64,000 nt of DNA from JAJEEA01 sp965116765 (GTDB lineage: Bacteria; Acidobacteriota; Vicinamibacteria; Vicinamibacterales; UBA8438): contig OZ220718.1 of assembly GCA_965116765.1 (NCBI GenBank), positions 5,394,001-5,458,000 of the forward strand, read 5' to 3'. The position numbers were made by a program, and so were the translations under genes. The notes under the pieces are model-generated. The model was not told the DNA's origin, searched no databases, and worked only from the letters and a program-made list of their open reading frames with translations. Every line of letters begins with the position of its first letter. Position 1 is the first letter of the stretch. Shown here in pieces: positions 36,101 to 44,524 of this stretch.

Positions 36101-36745
36101 CTGAACCGCGAGACCGACAACCCGGTCCGGCTGCGCATCGTCGCGGCCCTCTCCGACAGCATCTTCCAGCGCGAGCTGATCGTCGGCGAGGCGGCGTTCC
36201 TGCGCCTGTTTCCCGAGCACGACGGGTACCGGTTCTTCCTCGTCGACGCGCCGGCCGACCGCACCGCCGAGACGACCGCGGCCCTCGAGGACCGGCTCTC
36301 CGACTACGGGTTCGACGTCACCTCGACCCCCGAGCGCCTCGCCGCCTTCCACCGCGTCAACAACACCTACCTCGCCACGTTCCAGACCCTCGGGGCCCTC
36401 GGCCTGCTGCTGGGGACGCTGGGGCTGGGGGCGGTGCTGCTGCGCAACGTGCTCGAGCGGCGGCGCGAGCTGGCCCTGCTGCGCGCCGTCGGCTACGACA
36501 CGCGGCACGTCTCGCTGATGGTGCTGGTCGAGAACGGCCTGCTCCTGTTCGGCGGCCTCGCCATCGGGACGGTGTGCGCGGTGGTGGCGATAGCGCCCGC
36601 GTGGCTCGAGCGCGGCGGCCAGTTCCCGGTCGTGGGGCTGGGGGGGATGCTGCTCGCGGTGGCCGCGGCCGGCCTCGCCTCGTCGCTGGCCGCCACCGCC
36701 GCCGCGGTCCGGTCGCCGCTGCTGGCGTCGTTGCGATCGGAGTAG
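33103..36745 (+). CDS. Giant FtsX-type ABC permease, one frameshift
   Basis: A permease of about 1,210 residues with two FtsX modules. It has an N-terminal TM (HFWRINLAVVAGVGVAVSVL), a long extracytoplasmic MacB-like domain, a first TM bundle (FTYFSFFLVVSALLLASLFF) and a second module ending near residue 1210 (LGLLLGTLGLGAVLLRNVLE). The frame breaks at 34665-34667, where GGG replaces an expected GG. Upstream the chain ends in DEYRTASKG; one base later it continues as FIALEDGQRLWGSRWGQVTS. A Pro/Ala insert of 27-bp repeats sits in the periplasmic domain. A single G insertion in a short run suggests a sequencing error, but inactivation cannot be excluded. The gene is in an operon with its ATPase. 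Confidence 0.8.
34267..34347 (+). repeat. 27-bp coding tandem repeat in the permease gene
   Basis: Three units of 27 bp (34267, 34294, 34321) encode PTAPAVDGE, PTAPAVEGG and PAAPAVEGG. A partial fourth unit follows. They form a flexible linker in the periplasmic domain. Confidence 0.85.
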
Positions 36746-36787
36746 AAACCGGCCGGCGATCGTGGCCGGCATGCCTGGAGAGACTCC

Positions 36788-39700
36788 ATGAACACAGTTC
36801 GATACCTGCTGGCGTTGGGAGTGCTGGTCGGCGCGGCGGCGCCCGGGGAGGCGCAGACGAGGCTGCTTCGTTTCCCCGACGTGCACGGCGACCGCGTCGT
36901 GTTCGTCTACGCGGGAGACCTGTGGACGGCGTCGTCCGCGGGCGGCACCGCGGTGCGCCTGACGGCCCACCCGGGGCTGGAGATCTTCCCCAAGTTCTCG
37001 CCCGACGGGCAATGGATCGCGTTCACGGGGCAGTACGACGGCGACGAGCAGGTCTACGTGGTGCCGTCGTCGGGGGGCGTGCCGCGACAGCTCACCTGGT
37101 ATCCGGCCCGCGGGCCGCTGGCCCCCCGCTGGGGCTACGACAACCAGGTCTACGACTGGACCCCGGACGGCGGGTCGGTGCTCTTCCGGTCGCTGCGCTA
37201 CAGCACCGATCTCTCGGACAGCCGGCTCTTCCTCGCCTCGATGGACGGGGGGCTCCCGGTGCCGCTGCCGATGCCCGAGTCGGGGGCCGGCGACCTCTCT
37301 CCGGACGGCACGCGGGTGGTGTACTCGCCGCTCTTCCGCGACTTCCGGACGTGGAAGCGCTACGAGGGGGGCTGGGCGCAGGAGCTCTACGTGTTCGACC
37401 GCGAGACCCACGACGTCGAGCGGGTCACCGACCATCCGCGGGCCGACCGCGACCCGATGTGGATCGGCGACACCATCTACTTCACGTCCGACCGCGACGG
37501 CACGCTCAACCTGTACGCCTTCGACCTCGGCGCCGGCGAGACCACGCAGCTCACCGACAGCACGCAGTGGGACGTGCGTTGGCCGGGGGACGACGGTGCG
37601 AATCAGATCGTCTACGAGATGAACGGCGAGCTGCACCTCTTCGCCATCGACAGCGGCGAGTCGCGGCCGATTCCCATCTTCGTGCCCGACGACGGGGTGG
37701 CGGCGCGTCCGGCGCGGGTGTCGGCGGCGGGGCAGATCGAGGACTTCGAGCTGAGCCCCGCGGGCGAGCGCGCCCTGTTCGTGGCCCGCGGCGACGTGTT
37801 CACGGCGCCGATCGAGAACGGCCCGACCCGCAACCTCACGCGGACGTCGGACGCCCACGACAAGTGGGCGCGCTGGTCGCCCGACGGCTCGCGCATCGCC
37901 TTCGTCTCGGACCGCGACGGCGAGGACGAGATCTACGTCGTGCCCCAGGACGGCAGCGGTCCCCCCGAGCAGATGACGGACGGCGGCGAGGCGATGCGCT
38001 ACGCGCCGGCGTGGTCGCCCGGCGGCGACCACCTGGCGTTCAGCGACAAGGACGGGAAGCTGTACGTCCTGGACGTCGAGTCGAGGGAGTCGACGCTGGT
38101 CGCCGACGCGGCGAACGGGCAGTTGCGGGACCACGTGTGGTCGCCGCGGGGCGGCTACCTCGCGTTCTCGCTCACCGAGGAAACCGGCTTCAGCTCCATC
38201 CACGTCTGGGAGCGCGCCGGCGGAGAGACGCGCCAGGTGACGAGCGACCTGTTCCACGAGTGGAACCCGGCCTGGGACCCCGACGGCGATTTCCTCTACT
38301 ACTTGTCCGACCGTTCGTTCACGCCCCAGCTCGGGTCGTTCGAGTGGAACTATCTCGTCGACCGCGAGACCGGCATCTACGCGCTGGCCCTGCGGAAGGA
38401 CGTGCCGCACCCGCTGCCGCCGGAGAGCGACGAGGTGACGGTGGAGGAGGACGAGGAGGACGCCGAGGACGGCGGGGACGATGACGCGTCGGAGGACGGC
38501 GACGACGAGGATCCAATCCAAATCGACTTCGACGGCCTCGCGCGGCGGGTGGTGCGGCTGCCCGTGACGTTCGACAACTACGTGGGGCTGAGCGCCGGCA
38601 ACGACCGCGTGTTCTTCATCCGCACCGGCGCGCAGTTCTACGGGCGCGGGGGCGACGTGCCGACCGAGGTGCAGACCTTCTCGTTCGAGGACCGGGAGAC
38701 CGAGACGCTGGCCGCGGCCGGCGGCTACGCGGTGTCCGGCGACCGCGAGAAGGTGCTCATCGCCACCGGCGGGCGCTTCGAGCTGCACAACGCGTCGGGG
38801 GCCGGCGACCCGCAGACCGTCTCGACGGGCGGGCTGATGGTGGACCGGGTGCCGGCCGAGGAGTGGGAGCAGATCTTCGACGAGGTGTGGCGGCGCTTCC
38901 GCGACTTCTTCTACGTCGACAACATGCACGGCTACGACTGGGAGGCGCTGCGCGAGCAGTACCGCCCCTGGCTCGAGCACGTCGCCCACCGGTCGGACCT
39001 GAACTACGTGATCGGCGAGATGGTGGCGGAGCTGAACGTCAGCCACGCCTACATCGCGGGCGGCGACTGGGAGACCCCGGAGCGGCCCCCGGTCGCCCTG
39101 CCGGGGGCGGTGTTCGAGCTCGACCGCGAGGCCGGGCGCTACCGGCTGGCCGAGATCTTCGAGGGTCACAACGAGGAGCCGCGCTACCGGGCGCCGCTGA
39201 CCGAGGTGGGGGTGGACGCCGGCGTCGGCGACTACGTGCTCGCCATCGACGGCGAGGAGCTCGCGGGCGGCGACAACCCCTACCGCCTGCTCCGTCACAA
39301 GACGGACCGGCCGGTGCGGCTGACCCTGAGCGCGGACCCCGCGTTCCCCGCCGCCGAGGGCGCGGCCCGCGAGGTGACCTTCCGGCCCATCACGAGCGAG
39401 ACCAACCTGCGCTACCTCGCCGAGGTCACCGCGAACCGCGAGAAGGTCGACGCGGCGACGGAAGGGCGGGTCGGCTACCTGCACATCCCCGACATGGGCG
39501 TGGCGGGCATCCAGGAGTTCATCAAGTACTTCTACGGCCAGATCCGCAAGGACGGGCTGATCATCGACGTGCGCGGCAACGGGGGCGGCAACGTGTCGGC
39601 GATGCTCATCCAGCGGCTGAGCCGCGAGCTCCTCGGCACCGGCTTCTCCCGGACGGTGGAGAACACCGAGACCTATCCCTCGACGGTGTTCACCGGCCAC

Positions 39701-40072
39701 CTCGTATGCATCCTCGACGAGGACTCGGCCTCGGACGGCGACATCTTCCCCGCCCGCTTCAAGGCCGCGGGCCTCGGCCCCCTCATCGGGAAGCGCTCGT
39801 GGGGCGGGGTGATCGGCATCACCAACCGCGGGCCCCTCGTCGACGGGGGCTCGGTCAACGTGCCCGAGTTCGGCACCGCCGGCCGCGACGGGAGCTGGGT
39901 GATAGAGGGCTACGGCGTCGAGCCCGACATCGAGGTCGAGAACGATCCGAAGTCGGTCATCGCCGGCGGCGACCCCCAGCTCGAGCGGGCCATCGCGGAG
40001 ATCGCCCGGATGATCAGGGAGGACCCGCGGCCGCTGCCCACGCGCCCCGCCCCGCCGGTGAAGACGCCGTGA
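36788..40072 (+). CDS. Tricorn-like protease (S41 family), exported
   Basis: A 1094-residue exported peptidase starting at 36788 with a signal peptide ending near PGEAQT. The N-terminal 600 residues form WD/PD40-type propellers (ARWSPDGSRIAFVSDRDGED; WNPAWDPDGDFLYYLSDRSF). An acidic stretch follows (EEDEEDAEDGGDDDASED), then a helical core, a PDZ domain (VGDYVLAIDGEEL) and the C-terminal S41 protease domain. The catalytic region reads LDEDSASDGDIFPARFKAAG for the serine, and NVSHAYIAGG may hold the histidine, by analogy with tricorn. It probably degrades peptides in the periplasm. The following S9 peptidase gene overlaps its stop, so the two may act in sequence. Confidence 0.9.
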   Translation: MNTVRYLLALGVLVGAAAPGEAQTRLLRFPDVHGDRVVFVYAGDLWTASSAGGTAVRLTAHPGLEIFPKFSPDGQWIAFTGQYDGDEQVYVVPSSGGVPRQLTWYPARGPLAPRWGYDNQVYDWTPDGGSVLFRSLRYSTDLSDSRLFLASMDGGLPVPLPMPESGAGDLSPDGTRVVYSPLFRDFRTWKRYEGGWAQELYVFDRETHDVERVTDHPRADRDPMWIGDTIYFTSDRDGTLNLYAFDLGAGETTQLTDSTQWDVRWPGDDGANQIVYEMNGELHLFAIDSGESRPIPIFVPDDGVAARPARVSAAGQIEDFELSPAGERALFVARGDVFTAPIENGPTRNLTRTSDAHDKWARWSPDGSRIAFVSDRDGEDEIYVVPQDGSGPPEQMTDGGEAMRYAPAWSPGGDHLAFSDKDGKLYVLDVESRESTLVADAANGQLRDHVWSPRGGYLAFSLTEETGFSSIHVWERAGGETRQVTSDLFHEWNPAWDPDGDFLYYLSDRSFTPQLGSFEWNYLVDRETGIYALALRKDVPHPLPPESDEVTVEEDEEDAEDGGDDDASEDGDDEDPIQIDFDGLARRVVRLPVTFDNYVGLSAGNDRVFFIRTGAQFYGRGGDVPTEVQTFSFEDRETETLAAAGGYAVSGDREKVLIATGGRFELHNASGAGDPQTVSTGGLMVDRVPAEEWEQIFDEVWRRFRDFFYVDNMHGYDWEALREQYRPWLEHVAHRSDLNYVIGEMVAELNVSHAYIAGGDWETPERPPVALPGAVFELDREAGRYRLAEIFEGHNEEPRYRAPLTEVGVDAGVGDYVLAIDGEELAGGDNPYRLLRHKTDRPVRLTLSADPAFPAAEGAAREVTFRPITSETNLRYLAEVTANREKVDAATEGRVGYLHIPDMGVAGIQEFIKYFYGQIRKDGLIIDVRGNGGGNVSAMLIQRLSRELLGTGFSRTVENTETYPSTVFTGHLVCILDEDSASDGDIFPARFKAAGLGPLIGKRSWGGVIGITNRGPLVDGGSVNVPEFGTAGRDGSWVIEGYGVEPDIEVENDPKSVIAGGDPQLERAIAEIARMIREDPRPLPTRPAPPVKTP

Positions 40073-40182
40073 CCGGTGCCGCCCGCCGGTCCCGCTCCGC
40101 CGGTGAAGATGCCGCGACGGGCGCCGACGCTTCCTCTCGCTCCGCCGGCGATGACGCGGTGACGGCGGGGACGGGCTCCTCG
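40048..40182 (+). repeat. 45-bp tandem repeat spanning the tricorn/S9 gene junction
   Basis: Three 45-bp units begin at 40048, 40093 and 40138 with CGCTCCGCCGGTGAAGATGC-like sequence. The first contains the end of the tricorn gene and the other two encode a 15-residue repeat (RSAGEDAATGADASS type) in the N-terminal extension of the S9 peptidase. Confidence 0.85.
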
Positions 40183-42381
40183 CCGGCCCCGGTCTCCGCC
40201 GTCGACGGTCGCGAGAACGGACCCCATGTCGCGGTCGCGGCGATGGCGTCCTCGTCGGCTCCGTTGTCCACGGCCGGCGTTCCGCCGCCGCGGGCGCGGG
40301 TTTCTCCCGTGCGCCACGAGACCCACGGCGTGGTGCGGGTCGACGATTACCATTGGTTGCGCGACCGTGGCGACCCGGCGGTCACCGCGTATCTGGAGGC
40401 GGAGAACGCCTACACGCAAGCGGTGATGGCGCCGACCGAGGCGCTGCAGGAGACCCTGTTCGACGAGATCAAGGGGCGCATCAGGCAGACCGACATGTCG
40501 GTGCCCTACCGCGAGGGGGCCTACCTCTACTACACCCGCTACGAGGACGGGCGGGAGTACCCCATCCACTGCCGGCGGCCGGTCGATGCGCCGGCGGCGG
40601 ACGACGCGCCCGCGGTGCTCGATGCGCCGGTGGTGGTCGACGGCCGGACGGCGGTCGACGGGGAGCAGGTTCTGCTCGACGTCAACGTGCTCGCCGAGGG
40701 CCGCGACTTCTGCCAGGTGTCGGCGCTGGATGTCAGCCCCGACGGGCGCCTGCTTGCCTATGCGATCGACGTCGAGGGACGCCGCATCCACACCATCCGC
40801 GTGAAGGACCTGGCCGCCGGCGCCCTGCTCGACGACGAGCTGACGGGAGTGACGAGCAACCTCGTCTGGGCCAACGACAACCGCACCCTCTTCTACGCGC
40901 GCCAGCATCCCGAGACGCTGCGCTGGCACCAGGTCTGGCGGCATGCGCTGGGGACCCCGCAGGCCGAGGACGTCCTCGTCTACGAAGAGGCGGACGAGAC
41001 GTTCAACTGCGAGGTGGGCAAGACCCGGTCGAAGCGCTACCTGCTGATCGCGTCGGCGCAGACGGTGTCTACCGAGTACCGGTTGCTCGACGCCGACCGG
41101 CCCGACGGGGCCTTCGACGTGTTCTGGCCCCGCGCGCGCGACCACGAGTACGACGTCGACCACTATCGCGACCGGTTCTACGTCCGCACCAACCACCGCG
41201 CCCGCAACTTCCGGTTGATGGAGACCGCCGCCGCGGGGACTCCGCCCGAGCGGTGGGTCGAGGTGGTGCCGCACCGCGACGACGTGCTGCTGGAGTCGTT
41301 CGCGCTGTTCCGCGGCCATCTCGTGCTGCAGGAGCGCTGCGGCGGCCTGAGCCGCCTGCACGTGCGCCCGTGGTCGGGAGACGGCGCCCACGACATCGCC
41401 TTCGACGAGCCCGTCTACGACGTGCACGTGTCGGTGAACCGGGAGCCCGACACCCGGCTGCTGCGGTTCGGGTACGAGTCGCTGACCACGCCGCGGTCGG
41501 TCTACGACTACGACATGGAAGCGCGCTCCCGCACCCTGCTGAAGCGCCAGGAGGTGCTGGGCGGGTTCGACCCGGCGGAGTACGCGGCCGAGCGCGTGCT
41601 CGCGACCGCACCGGACGGCCGGCAGGTCCCCATCTCGATCGTCGCGCGGGCCGGCACGCCGCGGGACGGGGCGAGCCCGCTGCTGCTCTACGGCTACGGC
41701 GCCTACGGCATCTCCATGGACCCCGCGTTCAACTCGGCGCGGCTCAGCCTGCTCGGCCGCGGGTTCCGGTTCGCCATAGCCCACGTGCGCGGCGGGCAGG
41801 AGCTCGGCCGGCACTGGTACGACGACGGCCGGCTGGGCCGCAAGCGGAACACGTTCACCGACTTCATCGCCTGCGCCGAGCACCTCGTCCGCGAGCGGTA
41901 CACGAGCCCCGGGCGCCTCTACGCGATGGGCGGCAGCGCCGGCGGGCTGCTGATGGGCGCGGTCCTCAACATGCGGCCCGACCTGTTCGCCGGCGCGGTG
42001 GCCCAGGTCCCGTTCGTCGACGTGCTGACCACCATGCTCGACGACTCCGTTCCGCTGACCACCGGCGAGTACGACGAGTGGGGCAATCCCCACGAGCGGC
42101 CCGCGTTCGACGACATCCTCGCCTACTCGCCCTACGACAACGTCGCCGCCCGCGACTATCCCGCCCTGCTCGTCCTCGCCGGCCTGCACGACTCGCAGGT
42201 GCAGTACTGGGAGCCGGCGAAGTGGGTCGCGAAGCTCCGGGCCCTGAAGACCGACGTCCGGCCGCTGCTCCTCAAGACCAACCTGGACGCCGGCCACGGC
42301 GGCGTCTCCGGCCGCTACCGCCGCTACCGGGAGACGGCGCTGCAGTACGCGTTCCTCCTCCGCGAGGCGGGAGTGGCGTAG
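40069..42381 (+). CDS. Prolyl oligopeptidase family (S9A) peptidase, oligopeptidase B-like
   Basis: Serine peptidase that cleaves short peptides. The GTG at 40069 overlaps the previous stop as GTGA. An ATG at 40243 is an alternative that would drop a repetitive, probably disordered N-terminus. Residues from about 85 on form the beta-propeller (VRHETHGVVRVDDYHWLRDR start), and the last 250 form the alpha/beta hydrolase. The nucleophile is in MGGSAGGLLMG, the acid in LAGLHDSQVQYWEPAKWVAK, and the histidine in DAGHGGVSGRYRRYRE. No signal peptide is visible, so it is probably cytosolic. The pairing with a tricorn-like protease suggests a peptide-degradation unit. Confidence 0.9.
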   Translation: MTGAARRSRSAGEDAATGADASSRSAGDDAVTAGTGSSPAPVSAVDGRENGPHVAVAAMASSSAPLSTAGVPPPRARVSPVRHETHGVVRVDDYHWLRDRGDPAVTAYLEAENAYTQAVMAPTEALQETLFDEIKGRIRQTDMSVPYREGAYLYYTRYEDGREYPIHCRRPVDAPAADDAPAVLDAPVVVDGRTAVDGEQVLLDVNVLAEGRDFCQVSALDVSPDGRLLAYAIDVEGRRIHTIRVKDLAAGALLDDELTGVTSNLVWANDNRTLFYARQHPETLRWHQVWRHALGTPQAEDVLVYEEADETFNCEVGKTRSKRYLLIASAQTVSTEYRLLDADRPDGAFDVFWPRARDHEYDVDHYRDRFYVRTNHRARNFRLMETAAAGTPPERWVEVVPHRDDVLLESFALFRGHLVLQERCGGLSRLHVRPWSGDGAHDIAFDEPVYDVHVSVNREPDTRLLRFGYESLTTPRSVYDYDMEARSRTLLKRQEVLGGFDPAEYAAERVLATAPDGRQVPISIVARAGTPRDGASPLLLYGYGAYGISMDPAFNSARLSLLGRGFRFAIAHVRGGQELGRHWYDDGRLGRKRNTFTDFIACAEHLVRERYTSPGRLYAMGGSAGGLLMGAVLNMRPDLFAGAVAQVPFVDVLTTMLDDSVPLTTGEYDEWGNPHERPAFDDILAYSPYDNVAARDYPALLVLAGLHDSQVQYWEPAKWVAKLRALKTDVRPLLLKTNLDAGHGGVSGRYRRYRETALQYAFLLREAGVA

Positions 42382-42402
42382 GCGTCTGCGACTATCGGGC
42401 GG

Positions 42403-42437
42403 TTGCCAGCGCCGCCGCCACCGGCTACATTGAGAGC
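42403..42437 (+). promoter_or_regulatory. Sigma-70-like promoter of the 71-residue gene, leaderless
   Basis: TTGCCA at 42403-42408 and TACATT at 42426-42431 are spaced by exactly 17 bp. The ATG starts six bases after the -10 box, so transcription should begin at or next to the start codon, giving a leaderless mRNA. There is no ribosome site. Confidence 0.6.
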
Positions 42438-42653
42438 ATGAGCATCATCGTCAGCGAGGTCTATGACGCTCTGATCGAGGCGGGCGCCTCCAAGGCCAAG
42501 GCGGCGGCTGCCGCCATCCCGGTCGGCGAGCATCTGGCGACCAAGGAGGACATCGCGGAGCTGAAGGCAGAAATCGCAGGCCTGAAGGTCGCCATCTTCC
42601 TGTTCGGCCCACTCATTCTGGGGCTCTTGATCAAGCTGGTGTTCTTCCCGTAA
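42438..42653 (+). CDS. 71-residue coiled-coil/TM protein (DUF1640-like)
   Basis: A small protein reading VYDALIEAGASKAKAAAAAI, then a predicted coiled coil (EHLATKEDIAELKAEIAGLK) and a C-terminal TM helix (VAIFLFGPLILGLLIKLVFF). The arrangement resembles short DUF1640/CCDC90-type proteins that are widespread in bacterial genomes and often sit near toxin-antitoxin genes. Function unknown. A ParDE-like pair follows convergently. Confidence 0.75.
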   Translation: MSIIVSEVYDALIEAGASKAKAAAAAIPVGEHLATKEDIAELKAEIAGLKVAIFLFGPLILGLLIKLVFFP

Positions 42654-42708
42654 TGCCGCCCGGGTACTCCATCGGCTCCGTTTCCGTCTCGGACGGCTCG
42701 GCGGCTGT

Positions 42709-42990
42709 CTACCGGTCTTCGCGACCGTGCCGGACGCGTATCAACACCACGGTGTCGTCGTGGATGCGATGGCGCAGGACGTAGGCGCCCCCGCCGAAGG
42801 GGATCACGAGCTCCCGGCGGCCGGTGCCGTCGGCGAGGGGCCGGCCGATTTCGGGCGAGTCGAGGAGCCGGTCGGCGCCGGCGCGAATCGCGCGCGCGGC
42901 GCGCCCGGCGGCGGCCGGGTCCCTGTCGAGCAGGAAGTCGTAGAGGCGCCTGACGTCGTCCAGGGCCGGTTCGAGCCAGCGGACGGTCAT
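42709..42990 (-). CDS. parE: RelE/ParE-type toxin
   Basis: A 93-residue ParE/RelE-fold protein: MTVRWLEPALDDVRRLYDFL, then DRDPAAAGRAARAI, IGRPLADGTGRRELVIP and a final strand VVLIRVRHGREDR. The start at 42990 overlaps the antitoxin stop as ATGA, the typical order of antitoxin then toxin. ParE homologues poison gyrase and RelE homologues cut mRNA. The target cannot be told from the sequence, although the lack of RelE catalytic basic residues in obvious positions favours the ParE side. Confidence 0.85.
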   Translation of the reverse strand: MTVRWLEPALDDVRRLYDFLLDRDPAAAGRAARAIRAGADRLLDSPEIGRPLADGTGRRELVIPFGGGAYVLRHRIHDDTVVLIRVRHGREDR

Positions 42991-43262
42991 GTGTCGCCGG
43001 TCCGTCGGTCGGCTTCGGCGGCGAGCTCGTCGAGCCACGCGGTGACGGTGTCGTGCGGCACGGCGCGGCCGGTCTCGACGTAGCGCTCCCAGCGGGCCAG
43101 GTCCTCGGCCCTTTCCCGTTCGTAGCGTTCTTCGACTTCGAGATACCGCGCCACGGCCTCCTTCACCATCCAGTGAGTCGAGCGCTGCTTCGCCCGGCCG
43201 AGGTTCTTGAGGCGGGCGCGGGTGTCGTCGTCCAGCTTGACGCCTACGGTCGTTGTTGCCAC
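42987..43262 (-). CDS. parD: Ribbon-helix-helix antitoxin (CopG/ParD-like)
   Basis: A 91-residue protein with an N-terminal ribbon-helix-helix domain (TVGVKLDDDTRARLKNLGRA; STHWMVKEAVARYLEVEERY) and a charged C-terminal part that should wrap the toxin. The GTG at 43262 follows CGAGGTAACC. The AT-rich sequence just upstream (about 43275-43305), with GTTGT and ACAAC arms, is a likely autoregulatory operator. Confidence 0.85.
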   Translation of the reverse strand: MATTTVGVKLDDDTRARLKNLGRAKQRSTHWMVKEAVARYLEVEERYERERAEDLARWERYVETGRAVPHDTVTAWLDELAAEADRRTGDT

Positions 43263-43274
43263 GGTTACCTCGAT

Positions 43275-43305
43275 GGTTGTCTGATTAGCAACTTATCACA
43301 ACTGA
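43275..43305 (-). promoter_or_regulatory. Candidate promoter/operator of the parDE pair
   Basis: On the minus strand GTTGTGATAAGTTGCTAATC followed by AGACAAC has imperfect inverted arms and is the only AT-rich stretch before the antitoxin. Ribbon-helix-helix antitoxins usually bind such sites. Confidence 0.4.
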
Positions 43306-43471
43306 TGCTCCGTGCGCGTGACAGGCCACGGCGTCCGCGAGGGTGTCGCCGCGAGCGAGCGGTGCCGGCACCTTGCGGATGAGTCATAATGCTGAGAATC
43401 GGAGGAGTTGGCCGGGTCCCGACCCCGGCTCCGGAGCGGCAGGGGATGGCGGCGGGAAAGGGGATTCTCAA

Positions 43472-44491
43472 ATGAAACGACTGTCCAGATTGGCAGGGGT
43501 TGCGGCACTGGTTGCCGGATTGACGTTGTCGCCGGCGCTTGCGGCCGGGCAGAGCGGGGCAGATGGGCCCCGCACCCCGTGGGGCGACCCGGACCTGCAG
43601 GGGGTCTGGGACTACTGGACGTTCACGCCGCTCGAGAGGCCCGAGGAGTTCGGGGAGCGCGGCGAGCTGACGGCCGAGGAGGCGGCGGTTGTCGGCCAGC
43701 GCGGCACCGCCGCGGCGCTGGCGCGCGACGCGGACGGGCCGCCGCCGGGCGACCCCGGGGGTTACAGCCAGGAGGTGTGGACGGACCGGGCGCGGCCGAC
43801 GGCGCTGACCCAGGCGTCGCTGCTCGTGGACCCGCCCGACGGCCGGCTGCCCGCCCTGACGGCGGCGGCCGAGGCCGCGGCCGAGGCGCACCGCGCGGGC
43901 GGCGGTTACCCGGTGCGGGTGCGGGTGGGCGGCCTCAACGAGGACGGTCCCGAGGCGCGCGGGGTGGCCGAGCGGTGCCTGCTGGGCTTCAGCACCGGGC
44001 CGCCGATGCTGCCCGGCGGCTACAACAACAACGTGCAGATCTTCCAGTCGCCGGGCTACGTGGTCCTGCTGCACGAGATGGTGCACGACGTGCGGGTGGT
44101 GCCGGTGGACGGCCGCGACGCCCTGCCGGGGAGCGTCCGCCAGTGGCTGGGGAGCTCGCGCGGCCGGTGGGAGGGCGACACCCTGGTCGTCGAGACCACG
44201 AACTTCACGGACGGGACGGGCAGCTTCAACACCTCGTTCGTGTCCTGGGGGTCGGCCGAGAACACGCGGCTCGTCGAGCGGTTCACGCGGGTGGACGGCG
44301 ACACCATGCGCTACGAGTTCACGGTGGACGATCCCGACACGTGGACGGCGCCGTTCACCGGCCGGATGCCGCTGAACCGGTCCGACGCGCCTCTCTACGA
44401 GTACGCCTGCCACGAGGGCAACCACGGCATGTTCAACCTGCTGAGCGGCGCGCGGGCGGAGGAGCGGGCCGCGGCCACCGAGCAGCAGTAG
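43472..44491 (+). CDS. Exported protein of unknown function
   Basis: Starts at 43472 with a signal peptide (AALVAGLTLSPALAAGQS) and has 339 residues. The motif PRTPWGDPDLQGVWDYWTFT at the mature N-terminus is one I associate with secreted acidobacterial proteins of unknown role. The remainder is strand-rich (WEGDTLVVETTNFTDGTGSF; TMRYEFTVDDPDTWTAPFTG) and ends YEYACHEGNHGMFNLLSGAR. No catalytic motif is recognised. The propeller gene 33 bp downstream on the same strand is probably co-transcribed. Confidence 0.7.
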   Translation: MKRLSRLAGVAALVAGLTLSPALAAGQSGADGPRTPWGDPDLQGVWDYWTFTPLERPEEFGERGELTAEEAAVVGQRGTAAALARDADGPPPGDPGGYSQEVWTDRARPTALTQASLLVDPPDGRLPALTAAAEAAAEAHRAGGGYPVRVRVGGLNEDGPEARGVAERCLLGFSTGPPMLPGGYNNNVQIFQSPGYVVLLHEMVHDVRVVPVDGRDALPGSVRQWLGSSRGRWEGDTLVVETTNFTDGTGSFNTSFVSWGSAENTRLVERFTRVDGDTMRYEFTVDDPDTWTAPFTGRMPLNRSDAPLYEYACHEGNHGMFNLLSGARAEERAAATEQQ

Positions 44492-44524
44492 CGGCGCGGG
44501 AGCCGGGGAAGGAAGACTGACGTG

